Assembly: GCA_006227965.1 (NCBI GenBank)
Contig: SBFL01000314.1
Span: 1-14,649 of the forward strand
DNA: 14,649 bases
Reading direction: 5' to 3'
Source: Bacteroidota bacterium
GTDB taxonomy: Bacteria; Bacteroidota; Bacteroidia; Flavobacteriales; Flavobacteriaceae
Shown here: in pieces, positions 1 to 6,501 of the stretch
Layout of the letters: each line of letters begins with the position of its first letter
Position numbering within the stretch: position 1 is the stretch's first letter
Translations under genes and position numbers: made by a program
Notes under the pieces: generated by a model
Seen by the model: the letters and a program-made list of their open reading frames with translations, nothing else
Database searches by the model: none
What the model was told of the DNA's origin: nothing

Positions 1-249
1 GAAATGGTCTCCCAAAAGATCGATTATGACCGGATCCATTTTGAAGTGGTCAAATCCGACAACATCATCCATTCCCTTCGTGATTATTCCGTGAGCCAGC
101 ACGCGGGCATGATCGCCATGCTGGAACGCATACAGAAGGGTGCCGCTAAAAAACTCTTCCACAGGGACCTGGTGAAGCAAATGGCCTCCAACAGCCGGCT
201 GCCCCTGTTGAGTTTCAACGAACGAAATCTTCAAACGCTGTTTTTCTGA
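1..249 (+). CDS. Universal stress protein, C-terminal part (cut by window start)
   Basis: The reading frame is open from the first base and ends at TGA 247-249, so only about the last 82 residues are present. The visible stretch resembles the C-terminal half of flavobacterial UspA-fold proteins: a segment around AMLERIQKG, then KKLFHRDLVKQMA, then the usual C-terminal strand RLPLLSF. The nucleotide-binding glycine motif is not in this part, as is common for the degenerate second domain of tandem-domain USPs. It converges on another USP gene with only 7 bases between the stops. USPs of this kind are cytoplasmic, stress-induced and often nucleotide-binding. The exact role here is unknown. The true start lies outside the window; the first ATG (position 4) is unlikely to be the start. 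Confidence 0.75.
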   Translation, partial: EMVSQKIDYDRIHFEVVKSDNIIHSLRDYSVSQHAGMIAMLERIQKGAAKKLFHRDLVKQMASNSRLPLLSFNERNLQTLFF

Positions 250-256
250 TCGGATT

Positions 257-1105
257 TTAAAGGAATTGGGGAAGTATTAAAAGTGGTAATTTCGATTCAA
301 ATGCGATTCGTTTTACCACTTTTTCCCTTGTCAGGTTTTCCAAAAAACTGTGCTTGTGCCGCATAAGCGCAATCATGTCTGCCCTTAATGTTTCGCTGAA
401 ATCGGAAATAGCCTCCGGTAGGTTGTCTTCCAGTGGTATTTCTTCAAAACGCACCTTAAATCCCTTCAATCGGGTCTCCAGCAATTTCTTATTGGATTCC
501 TGTGCAGGTTTTAATTTGAACTCCCTGGCGGCATAGGCCACGTGCAGGGTGGACTTCCAGACCTTCAGAAGGTCCATCAGGGTCTGAAGTTCATAGGGCT
601 CGTAATAGTGGGTATAATCGGTGGGGAAAACCACATGGTTAAGTTTCTGAAAATCAAATGTTTTAGGCACAACCAGGACAGGCCTGTTTTTAACGGTCTT
701 CAACATTCGCACCGTATTACTGCCCAGGAACACGCGTTCTGCACCGGAAGCCCCCTGGGTACCCATGACTATCAGGTCAACAGGGTGTTTCTTTATGCGC
801 TCCCGAACCTCGCCGATCAGGTCTCCGGGTCTGAGGAGGGTTTTGAATTCGTGCCTGGGGTTCCTGTGGTGCTCCTTGAGGTACGCCAGGATTTCATCCA
901 TTTTCTTTTTGGAATCTTCTTCCATTGACTGGTAGATGGCACCAAGGCGTTTCTCACCGTGGTCCCCCAGCACATTGGTCAGTTCGGGTTCATAGGTATG
1001 CACCAGGAGGAACCTGCACTGGAGGTCGTAAAAAAGTTTCAGGGCCGTAAAAATGGCGTTCCATGCATTTTTGGAGAAATCCGTGGGCAGCAGGATAGTT
1101 TTCAT
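257..1105 (-). CDS. Tandem-domain universal stress protein (second gene of USP pair)
   Basis: A 282-residue cytoplasmic protein with two UspA domains. Domain 1 (about 1-150) starts MKTILLPTDFS and carries the ATP-binding pattern G-x2-G-x9-G-S at G115, G118, G128 and S129 (MGTQGASG...LGSNT). Domain 2 (about 155-282) repeats the fold, starting VVFPTDY and ending LPLLILP, but lacks the glycine motif, so it is probably structural. I chose the ATG at 1103-1105 because USPs normally begin MK-IL-PTDFS. An in-frame ATG at 1115-1117 would add four residues (MTNV). The gene lies 14 bases (2 with the longer start) downstream of the stop of a paralogous USP gene, so the two are almost certainly co-transcribed from the promoter near 1990-2030. 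USPs bind ATP and help survival under starvation or low oxygen; the specific partner is unknown. Confidence 0.88.
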   Translation of the reverse strand: MKTILLPTDFSKNAWNAIFTALKLFYDLQCRFLLVHTYEPELTNVLGDHGEKRLGAIYQSMEEDSKKKMDEILAYLKEHHRNPRHEFKTLLRPGDLIGEVRERIKKHPVDLIVMGTQGASGAERVFLGSNTVRMLKTVKNRPVLVVPKTFDFQKLNHVVFPTDYTHYYEPYELQTLMDLLKVWKSTLHVAYAAREFKLKPAQESNKKLLETRLKGFKVRFEEIPLEDNLPEAISDFSETLRADMIALMRHKHSFLENLTREKVVKRIAFESKLPLLILPQFL

Positions 1106-1119
1106 AACATTCGTCATTC

Positions 1120-1968
1120 TTAATTTTCTGAGGTGTCTGGCACTACTACAAAGGGTATCTGGACGTGAAAGCCAATCTGATCTATATTCTGACGCACCAG
1201 CAATCTCTCAAAAAAAGAATGCCTGCGGTTCATCATCACCAGCAGGTCTACCGGGTGTTCCTCCACATACCTCAAAACGGCATCGGGCATAAGCTGTCCA
1301 TCCAATTCCACTGTTTCGTAATCGAGTTCTTCGAGATGCCTTTCAAGGTGGGCCTTGTTGTCTTTCTGACCGGCGGAGAGCCCTCCTTCCTCATTTACGT
1401 GCAGCAGGGTGAACCTCGCCCGGTGCATACGGGCCATCTGAAGGATTGGCTGTAGTTCCCCCGGTTTGTATGTGGTGAGGTAATCGCTCGGGAACAGGAT
1501 ATTGCGTACCGGGTGGTATTTAACCCGCTCCGGGATGGCCATAACCGGGGCCTTCGCCTTGCGGATGACAAAAACAGTGTTGGAGCCGAGAAACACCTCT
1601 TTGGCACCGCTGGCCCCCTGTGTTCCCATTACCACCATATCCACACCCTTGTCGGCGATCAGTTCTTCGATCTCGTCCGTCAGGGTATTGAAGGAGGAGA
1701 CAACCTCATAGCTGTGTTTGGGGTTGGCATAGGTCTTCCTGACATCTTCCACGGTCTTTTCGAGCCCCATCAGGGAAATGTCCACCCCAACATCCGGAAT
1801 GGCGCTGAAACTCGGGCCTCCCAGCACATAGTCCATCCGATAGAAAGCCGGGGAATAGGTATGCAGGAAATAAAAGGTACAGGTCTCATCCTTGAAAAAG
1901 TTCATGGCATAGGAAATCGCATGCCAGGCATTCTCGGAAAAATCGGTGGGAATAAGGATCGTTTTCAT
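1120..1968 (-). CDS. Tandem-domain universal stress protein (first gene of USP pair)
   Basis: A 282-residue two-domain UspA protein, a paralogue of its downstream neighbour with the same length and motif spacing. Domain 1 begins MKTILIPTDFS and has G115-x2-G118-x9-G128-S129 (MGTQGASG...LGSNT), the ATP-binding signature. Domain 2 begins ILFPSDY, contains a HSFFERLL segment in place of the glycine motif, and ends PFVVVPD. The frame stays open upstream to an ATG at 2053-2055, but those 29 extra residues are not USP-like and would run through the putative promoter, so the start at 1966-1968 is preferred. Just upstream lies an ACCTTTA box and a TGAC-N4-GTCA dyad, described separately, suggesting activation by a CRP/FNR-family regulator. 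Confident as a USP; the physiological signal is inferred. Confidence 0.9.
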   Translation of the reverse strand: MKTILIPTDFSENAWHAISYAMNFFKDETCTFYFLHTYSPAFYRMDYVLGGPSFSAIPDVGVDISLMGLEKTVEDVRKTYANPKHSYEVVSSFNTLTDEIEELIADKGVDMVVMGTQGASGAKEVFLGSNTVFVIRKAKAPVMAIPERVKYHPVRNILFPSDYLTTYKPGELQPILQMARMHRARFTLLHVNEEGGLSAGQKDNKAHLERHLEELDYETVELDGQLMPDAVLRYVEEHPVDLLVMMNRRHSFFERLLVRQNIDQIGFHVQIPFVVVPDTSEN

Positions 1969-1986
1969 CGCAGCGGTTGTTTCGTT

Positions 1987-2029
1987 TAAAGGTATGCCCG
2001 CCTCACCGGATCTTCTATGACTTCCGTCA
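1987..2029 (-). promoter_or_regulatory. Putative activator dyad plus -7 box for the USP operon
   Basis: On the minus strand the order is TGACGGAAGTCAT (2029 to 2017), 23 bases, then ACCTTTA (1993 to 1987), preceded by T to give TACCTTTA, close to the Bacteroidetes -7 consensus TAnnTTTG. The first element contains the dyad TGAC-N4-GTCA at 2018-2029. There is no TTG -33 box at the expected place, which fits an activator-dependent promoter. The same module with identical spacing precedes the DUF2267 gene at 3507-3549. The dyad centre is about 33 bases from the centre of the 8-base box, near -41 of the likely transcript start. Assignment to an FNR/CRP-type regulator is inference. Confidence 0.5.
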
Positions 2030-2075
2030 GTTCCGGATGCCACGGAAATCCGCACCTCAATCCTTTAAATATTTT

Positions 2076-2083
2076 TACCTTTA
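2076..2083 (+). promoter_or_regulatory. Possible -7 box for deoC-deoD
   Basis: TACCTTTA matches TAnnTTTG at five of the six fixed positions and is identical to the box of the divergent USP operon promoter. It sits 21 bases before the deoC ATG. No TTG -33 element is visible 19-21 bases upstream. The TGAC-N4-GTCA dyad at 2018-2029 lies 56 bases upstream of the box centre, so one bound regulator could act on both divergent promoters. Weak evidence. Confidence 0.3.
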
Positions 2084-2104
2084 AGCTGAATCATCAGCCA
2101 TTCC

Positions 2105-2770
2105 ATGACCCGGTCCGTCGCGAACTTAATCGACCATACCCTGCTCAGTCCCACTGCCACGGATTCTGACATACAACGCCTTTGTCGGGAAGCCCGTGAA
2201 TACGGCTTCAAAGCTGTATGTGTGGCCGGGTCCCGACTCGAATTCGCCTCGGAGCTCCTGTCCGGGAGCGGTGTCCTGCTGGCGGCAGTGGTCGGATTTC
2301 CTCACGGCAATGCCTCCACGGAGGCCAAAGTCTGTGAGGCGATGGCCTATATGAAATTGGGCGCAGATGAACTGGATGTGGTCCTCAATACCGGATGGGC
2401 CAGGTCTGGAGAGGAGGACCGGGTAGCCCGGGAACTGGAGCTGCTGAGGGAATCCACTGCAGGCAGGACCCTGAAACTGATCCTGGAAACCTGTTACCTG
2501 AAAGATGATGAAAAGCGGAAAATCTGTCGGATGGCCATGGAGGCTGGCTGGGATTTTGTCAAGACCTCCACAGGGTTCGGCCCGGCAGGGGCCACCCTGT
2601 CCGATGTCCTGCTGATGAAAGATACCGTGGGCGATGCCATGGGAATAAAGGCTTCAGGGGGGATACGGGATTATGAAACGGCCCGGAAATATATGGAGGC
2701 CGGTGCTACCCGCATAGGTACCTCCTCGGGGCCTGCAATCCTGTTGGGTGAAAAAAATTCAAAATCATGA
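2105..2770 (+). CDS. deoC: Deoxyribose-phosphate aldolase (EC 4.1.2.4)
   Basis: Cleaves 2-deoxy-D-ribose 5-phosphate to acetaldehyde and glyceraldehyde 3-phosphate in the cytoplasm, the last step of deoxynucleoside catabolism. The 221-residue length suits the short class I DeoC family, a TIM barrel. Visible motifs are IDHTLL (9-14), VVGFPHG (62-68), ELDVVLN (89-95), KTSTGF (153-158) and IKASGGI (181-187). By comparison with E. coli DeoC, K153 is the Schiff-base lysine, with D91 and K182 the other catalytic residues; all are present. The gene overlaps deoD by four bases (ATGA), so the two products are translationally coupled and act consecutively apart from the phosphopentomutase step. No deoB is seen in the window. 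The start is supported by the motif IDHTLL falling soon after it. Confidence 0.95.
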   Translation: MTRSVANLIDHTLLSPTATDSDIQRLCREAREYGFKAVCVAGSRLEFASELLSGSGVLLAAVVGFPHGNASTEAKVCEAMAYMKLGADELDVVLNTGWARSGEEDRVARELELLRESTAGRTLKLILETCYLKDDEKRKICRMAMEAGWDFVKTSTGFGPAGATLSDVLLMKDTVGDAMGIKASGGIRDYETARKYMEAGATRIGTSSGPAILLGEKNSKS

Positions 2771-3465
2771 GCTTACATATCAGTGCCAAACCCGGGGAAA
2801 TTGCAGATTTTGTACTGATGCCCGGAGACCCGCTCCGGGCCGAATGGATTGCCAATACCTATCTCGAGGAAGTCACCTGCTATAATAAGGTCCGTGGGAT
2901 GCTGGGGTTTACCGGCAAATTCCGGGGCAAGAAGGTCTCGGTTCAGGGCAGCGGGATGGGTATTCCCTCCGCCCTGATTTACTACACCGAACTGATACGG
3001 GAATACGGGGTTAAGACCATTATCCGCGTGGGCACTGCCGGGGCCCTACAGGGGCACCTGAAACTTCGCGACCTGGTCATGGCCCTTTCCGCCTCCACGA
3101 CTTCAGGCATCAACCGCGAGAGCTTCCCATACGGGGATTATGCCCCCACCGCCGACTTTTCCCTGTTACGAAGGGCCATGGGCCAGGCCAAAGCACTGGA
3201 TATGGAATTTGAGGCCGGCAATATACTTTCCGCAGATGTCTTCTATCCGTCCTCCGGTGATGTTTACACACCATGGAAAGAACACGGAGTGCTGTGTGTT
3301 GAGATGGAAACCGCCGCACTTTATACCGTGGCAGCCCGATATGGCGTCCGGGCACTCAGCCTGCTGACCATTTCTGATTCCCTGGTCAGGGGAGAACACA
3401 GTTCAGCGGCAGACCGGGAACGGTCCTTTGAAGACATGGCAACCCTCGCCCTGCATTGCCGGTAG
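2767..3465 (+). CDS. deoD: DeoD-type purine-nucleoside phosphorylase (EC 2.4.2.1)
   Basis: Phosphorolysis of purine (deoxy)nucleosides to free base and (deoxy)ribose 1-phosphate, a cytoplasmic hexameric enzyme in E. coli. The 232 residues keep E. coli DeoD numbering closely: phosphate-site G20, R24, R43 and R87, nucleoside-site M180 and E181 (VEMETAALY), and the base-protonating D204 (TISDS). Other family signatures are MPGDPLRA (18-25), VSVQGSGMG (57-65) and RVGTAGAL (87-94). The residue after the phosphate-binding loop is T90 where E. coli has S90, a conservative change. The ATG overlaps the deoC stop by four bases, giving a two-gene salvage/catabolic operon. Uridine phosphorylase is the main alternative within the superfamily, but the DeoD-specific signatures favour PNP. 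Confidence 0.93.
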   Translation: MSLHISAKPGEIADFVLMPGDPLRAEWIANTYLEEVTCYNKVRGMLGFTGKFRGKKVSVQGSGMGIPSALIYYTELIREYGVKTIIRVGTAGALQGHLKLRDLVMALSASTTSGINRESFPYGDYAPTADFSLLRRAMGQAKALDMEFEAGNILSADVFYPSSGDVYTPWKEHGVLCVEMETAALYTVAARYGVRALSLLTISDSLVRGEHSSAADRERSFEDMATLALHCR

Positions 3466-3506
3466 ATATGCACTTTGGGGATACTTCCTAAAAAAACGCC
3501 CCGATT

Positions 3507-3549
3507 GACATAAGTCATTTCCCCTTCAACCTGAAAGTGCCACCTTTAG
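3507..3549 (+). promoter_or_regulatory. Putative activator dyad plus -7 box for the DUF2267 gene
   Basis: TGACATAAGTCAT (3507-3519; TTGAC-ATAA-GTCAT counting the preceding T) is followed by 23 bases and then ACCTTTA (3543-3549). The arrangement and spacing match the USP operon promoter exactly, while the 23-base spacers are unrelated. The 8-base box CACCTTTA is a weaker version of TAnnTTTG, and there is no TTG -33 element. The dyad resembles half-sites of the FNR/CRP family and would sit near -41. It lies in the 108-base gap between deoD and the DUF2267 gene. Confidence 0.5.
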
Positions 3550-3573
3550 GGGTGAATCCTAAAAAATAGCACT

Positions 3574-4026
3574 ATGGCACTTAATTTTAATCAATACGCA
3601 CAGGAAGGTCATACTTTTATAAAGGACTACGCAGAGCACATGGGATTCGGCAATGACTACGACAGAGCAGGCCGGGTTCTTACATCTACCCTGCATGCCC
3701 TGAGGGATATCATCCCTTTTGCAGAATCCCTGCAATTGATGGCCCAGTTCCCCATGTTCCTTAAAGCAGTCTACGTGAACGGATGGACCACCCGAAGGAG
3801 ACCCGAAAGGATGAAACATATGGAGGAATTCATCGAACTGGTCCGCAAACACGACGGCGTAGCTGCCGTAAACGATTTCGGATATGATGAAGAACTGGCA
3901 GAAAAGTACATACAACTTACCTTTATGTTCCTCAGGAAAAATGTTTCCCTCGGGGAACTGGAAGATGTACGCGATTCGCTTCCCAAGGACCTCAAGTACA
4001 TGATCTATTCCAACCTGATGTTCTGA
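3574..4026 (+). CDS. DUF2267 domain protein
   Basis: A 150-residue soluble protein with no signal peptide or membrane segment. It matches my recollection of DUF2267 proteins: an N-terminal helix pair with an AGRVLTSTLHALRDIIP block (about 32-48), followed by an amphipathic region and a C-terminal helix ending SLPKDLKYMI. The molecular function of DUF2267 is not established; such genes often sit with universal stress proteins and other stress genes in bacteria. Here the nearest USP operon is about 1.6 kb away and shares the same upstream dyad and box, which supports a common regulator. A strong hairpin follows the stop codon, so this is probably a single-gene transcript. A 157-residue frame on the opposite strand is an antisense shadow. 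Confidence 0.8.
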   Translation: MALNFNQYAQEGHTFIKDYAEHMGFGNDYDRAGRVLTSTLHALRDIIPFAESLQLMAQFPMFLKAVYVNGWTTRRRPERMKHMEEFIELVRKHDGVAAVNDFGYDEELAEKYIQLTFMFLRKNVSLGELEDVRDSLPKDLKYMIYSNLMF

Positions 4027-4042
4027 GAACACCCTATCCTAA

Positions 4043-4092
4043 GCCCCCTGGCCGGAATGCACCCCACATTACCCGGCCAGCGGGGCATTTTA
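4043..4092 (+). terminator. Strong hairpin after the DUF2267 gene
   Basis: GCCCC (4043-4047), CTGGCCGG (4048-4055) and AATG (4056-4059) pair with CATT (4067-4070), CCGGCCAG (4073-4080) and GGGGC (4082-4086). Only the bases at 4071-4072 and 4081 bulge, and the loop is seven bases. A short T-rich run (ATTTTA) follows. This is consistent with an intrinsic terminator, though the T-run is weak. Confidence 0.6.
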
Positions 4093-4113
4093 TAAACCTG
4101 AAAAACAGATATC

Positions 4114-4791
4114 ATGAAAAGTGCGCTACTGATTCTTACAGTATTGCTGGTCATGCCCCTAACCGGCAATGCGCAATCCATTAAAACACTCAACAAGCCC
4201 CTCATGGAAGGACTGGATGAAGTAACCCCGTACCACGAGGGGCTGGCTGGCGTCCGAATAGGTTCCCAATGGGGGTTCATCGATCAAGATGGGAACCTGG
4301 TCATCGATTTTCGAAACGACCTGGTCTGGAAGCAGGATGCAGGCCCCGGGGACTCCGGGGTGGACGCCATCCCCTATCCGCGGTTCCGCAATGGGCGGTG
4401 CATGTTCGAGGCCAAAGGTGATGATGACATCCCGGTATACGGTTTCATCGACCGGACTGGAAAAACCGTCATCGCCCCCGAGTACCTCAACCTGACTGAA
4501 TTTAAAGACGGGTATGCAGTGGGTGTCTTCGTGAAGAAAACCTTCCGGGGCAAGAACAAATTCCAATTGAACATCTTCGATTATTCCTTTATGGAAGGGG
4601 TACTGAACCCTGCCGGGGAAATGGTATGGCCCATTGGGGAGAGGCAAAACATCCTCATGCAGAAAAGGCGCTATGAAATGCCCGGACTGAAGGCCAGAAT
4701 TACGGGAAACGGGCTTCTGTTAGTCGAATCTCATCCTGGCAAATGGGAACTCCGAAAGATGAAACTACAGCCTGAAACCTCAGATCTATAA
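4114..4791 (+). CDS. Secreted WG-repeat protein
   Basis: A 225-residue protein with a signal peptide (hydrophobic stretch about 4-17, likely cleavage after NAQ around 20-21), so it is exported to the periplasm or cell surface. The mature part contains WG-type repeats: SQWGFIDQDGNLVIDF (about 51-66) and VYGFIDRTGKTVIAPEY (about 108-124), with a more degenerate unit NPAGEMVWP near 165-173. WG repeats form beta-rich structures and are common in secreted Bacteroidetes proteins; no enzymatic function is known. The stop codon lies inside the last codons of the convergent nrdJ gene (six-base overlap). It follows a probable terminator by 21 bases, so its promoter must lie in that short gap or it depends on read-through. 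The function is unknown. Confidence 0.8.
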   Translation: MKSALLILTVLLVMPLTGNAQSIKTLNKPLMEGLDEVTPYHEGLAGVRIGSQWGFIDQDGNLVIDFRNDLVWKQDAGPGDSGVDAIPYPRFRNGRCMFEAKGDDDIPVYGFIDRTGKTVIAPEYLNLTEFKDGYAVGVFVKKTFRGKNKFQLNIFDYSFMEGVLNPAGEMVWPIGERQNILMQKRRYEMPGLKARITGNGLLLVESHPGKWELRKMKLQPETSDL

Positions 4792-6501
4792 TTCACAGGC
4801 AGCAGCGCTGGTACAGTGCTGCAAAACCTGGTCTGACCGGGAACTATCCCGGTACACGGTAATGCCCTTCAGGCCCATTTCCCAGGCCTTCCGGTAAATG
4901 GAAGCTACCTCCCCCTCAGGGATATCCCGGGGGAGGTTGACCGTTTTGGCCACGGCGTTATCCGTAAACTCCTGGAATGCCTGCTGATGGGCAAGGTGGT
5001 ATTCCCAGGGGATCTCGTGGGCCGTGGCCAGGACCCTGCGAAGGGCTGCAGGAATTTCAGCAACACCTGAAACCCCTCCCTCCTCAAGGATATGGGCCCG
5101 GATTTCGGGTGTCCACAAACCATGGTCTTCCAATACCCCCTGCACGATTGCATTGATTTCACGCTGCTGTGTTCCACCCAGAATCCCGACCCTTTTGAAT
5201 GCCAGGCCATAGAGAGGTTCTATGGAATACGAGGTGCCGGCGATAACCGAAATGATGCCCGTGGGGGCTATACTGTTGCAACTGGCATTCCGCATCTGTC
5301 GGCCGGGGTAATAGATGCTCTTGCGCCAATTGGGAAAGACCTCCCGCTCACGGCAAAGGGCTTCTGAGGCCTCAAAACTCCTCTCCTGTATGAATTGCAT
5401 CAATTTCCTTCCCAGTGCCACGGCCTCTTCAGACGCATAGGGGACCCCCAGCCCTATCAGTAATTCCGCCCAGCCCATTACCCCGAGCCCGACCTTCCTG
5501 TTTGCCTGGGTAATGGTGCGGATCTCCGGGAGCATGAACCTGTTTACGGAAATCACGTCATCTAGGAAACGAAGTGCCTGCGGCACCACCTCCCCCAATC
5601 GGTCCCAGTCCGGTGTGGCTTTTCCGTCTGACCGGATTTTGATCATTCCTGACAGATTAACAGACCCCAGGTTACAGCTCTCGTAAGGGAACAGCGGGAG
5701 TTCCCCACAGGGGTTCGTCGCCTGAAGGGTACCCAGGTCCGGCAGGGTATTCCCCTTATTGATGGTGTCGAGAAACAGCAGGCCCGGATCACCTGTTTTC
5801 CAGGCCTGATGGCAGAGGGCCTCCCAAAGTTCACGGGCAGGCACTTCACTCCATTTGCGGCCGTCCCTTGGGTTAATGAGCGACCAGGGGGTATCTGCAT
5901 CCACTGCCTCCATAAAGATGTCTGTAATGCCTACGGAAATATTGAAATTCCGCAGGGCAGCAGGGTTGGATTTGCATTCTATGAAGTATCGGATATCCGG
6001 ATGGGTAATGTTGAGGATCCCCATATTGGCACCCCGCCGGCGTCCTCCCTGTTTTATTTGTTCGGTGGCCTCATCGTAGACCTTCATAAAGGCCACAGGG
6101 CCTGAAGCCGACCCCGGACCAGCCCCCGTCCGATCCCCCCGGGGCCTCAGGGGCGTAAAATTAAACCCTGTCCCTCCCCCGCTCTGGTGGATCAGCGCAG
6201 TGTGGGTAAGCGTTTCAAAAATGGATTGCATGGTATCCTCAACGGGCAAGACAAAACAGGCGCTCAGTTGGCCTTCGGCCAGTCCGGCATTCATCAGGGT
6301 GGGGGAATTCGGAAGGAACACGCCCTGCTGCATTAACCGGTAAAAGCGCTCCTCCCATACGGCGGCATCCTTATCCTCGGCACGGGACACAGCCCTGGAC
6401 ACCCTTCGGAAGAGCTCATCCGGTGTTTCCGAAACTTCTCCTGCCTTATTCCGCTTCAAATATCGCGCCTTGAGGATCTCTACGGCGTTCGAACTCAACA
6501 T
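4786..6501 (-). CDS. nrdJ: Adenosylcobalamin-dependent (class II) ribonucleotide reductase
   Basis: Reduces ribonucleotides to deoxyribonucleotides using a vitamin B12 radical, independent of oxygen. The 571 residues hold the barrel core: NSPTLMNAG (65-73), redox cysteine C82 (LSACFVLP), SGGGTGFNFT (107-116), active-site NPCGE (263-267, thiyl-radical C265), partner cysteine C276 (SCNLGSVNL), and the phosphate-binding loop APTGIIS (412-418). There is no room for an N-terminal ATP-cone. The C-terminal shuttle cysteines are probably C563 and C569, a CX5C pair. The start at 6499-6501 keeps the typical LKARYLK N-terminus and overlaps the upstream DUF1611-like gene by 56 bases, suggesting translational coupling. 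It is the last gene of the four-gene minus-strand operon and converges with the WG-repeat gene. No other nrd gene or B12 riboswitch is visible. Confidence 0.93.
   Translation of the reverse strand: MLSSNAVEILKARYLKRNKAGEVSETPDELFRRVSRAVSRAEDKDAAVWEERFYRLMQQGVFLPNSPTLMNAGLAEGQLSACFVLPVEDTMQSIFETLTHTALIHQSGGGTGFNFTPLRPRGDRTGAGPGSASGPVAFMKVYDEATEQIKQGGRRRGANMGILNITHPDIRYFIECKSNPAALRNFNISVGITDIFMEAVDADTPWSLINPRDGRKWSEVPARELWEALCHQAWKTGDPGLLFLDTINKGNTLPDLGTLQATNPCGELPLFPYESCNLGSVNLSGMIKIRSDGKATPDWDRLGEVVPQALRFLDDVISVNRFMLPEIRTITQANRKVGLGVMGWAELLIGLGVPYASEEAVALGRKLMQFIQERSFEASEALCREREVFPNWRKSIYYPGRQMRNASCNSIAPTGIISVIAGTSYSIEPLYGLAFKRVGILGGTQQREINAIVQGVLEDHGLWTPEIRAHILEEGGVSGVAEIPAALRRVLATAHEIPWEYHLAHQQAFQEFTDNAVAKTVNLPRDIPEGEVASIYRKAWEMGLKGITVYRDSSRSDQVLQHCTSAAACEL

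Noticed and set aside
1969..2055. Longer USP start at 2053-2055
   Set aside because: The added 29 residues are not USP-like and would place the start within the dyad/-7 region; MKTILIPTDFS is the standard USP beginning.
3559..4032. 157-residue minus-strand open frame opposite the DUF2267 gene
   Set aside because: It is an antisense mirror of a well-supported gene and shows no family features.
4027..4113. Structured leader or riboswitch ahead of the WG-repeat gene
   Set aside because: The single long stem followed by a T-rich stretch fits termination of the DUF2267 transcript better; no riboswitch-like conserved core is visible.
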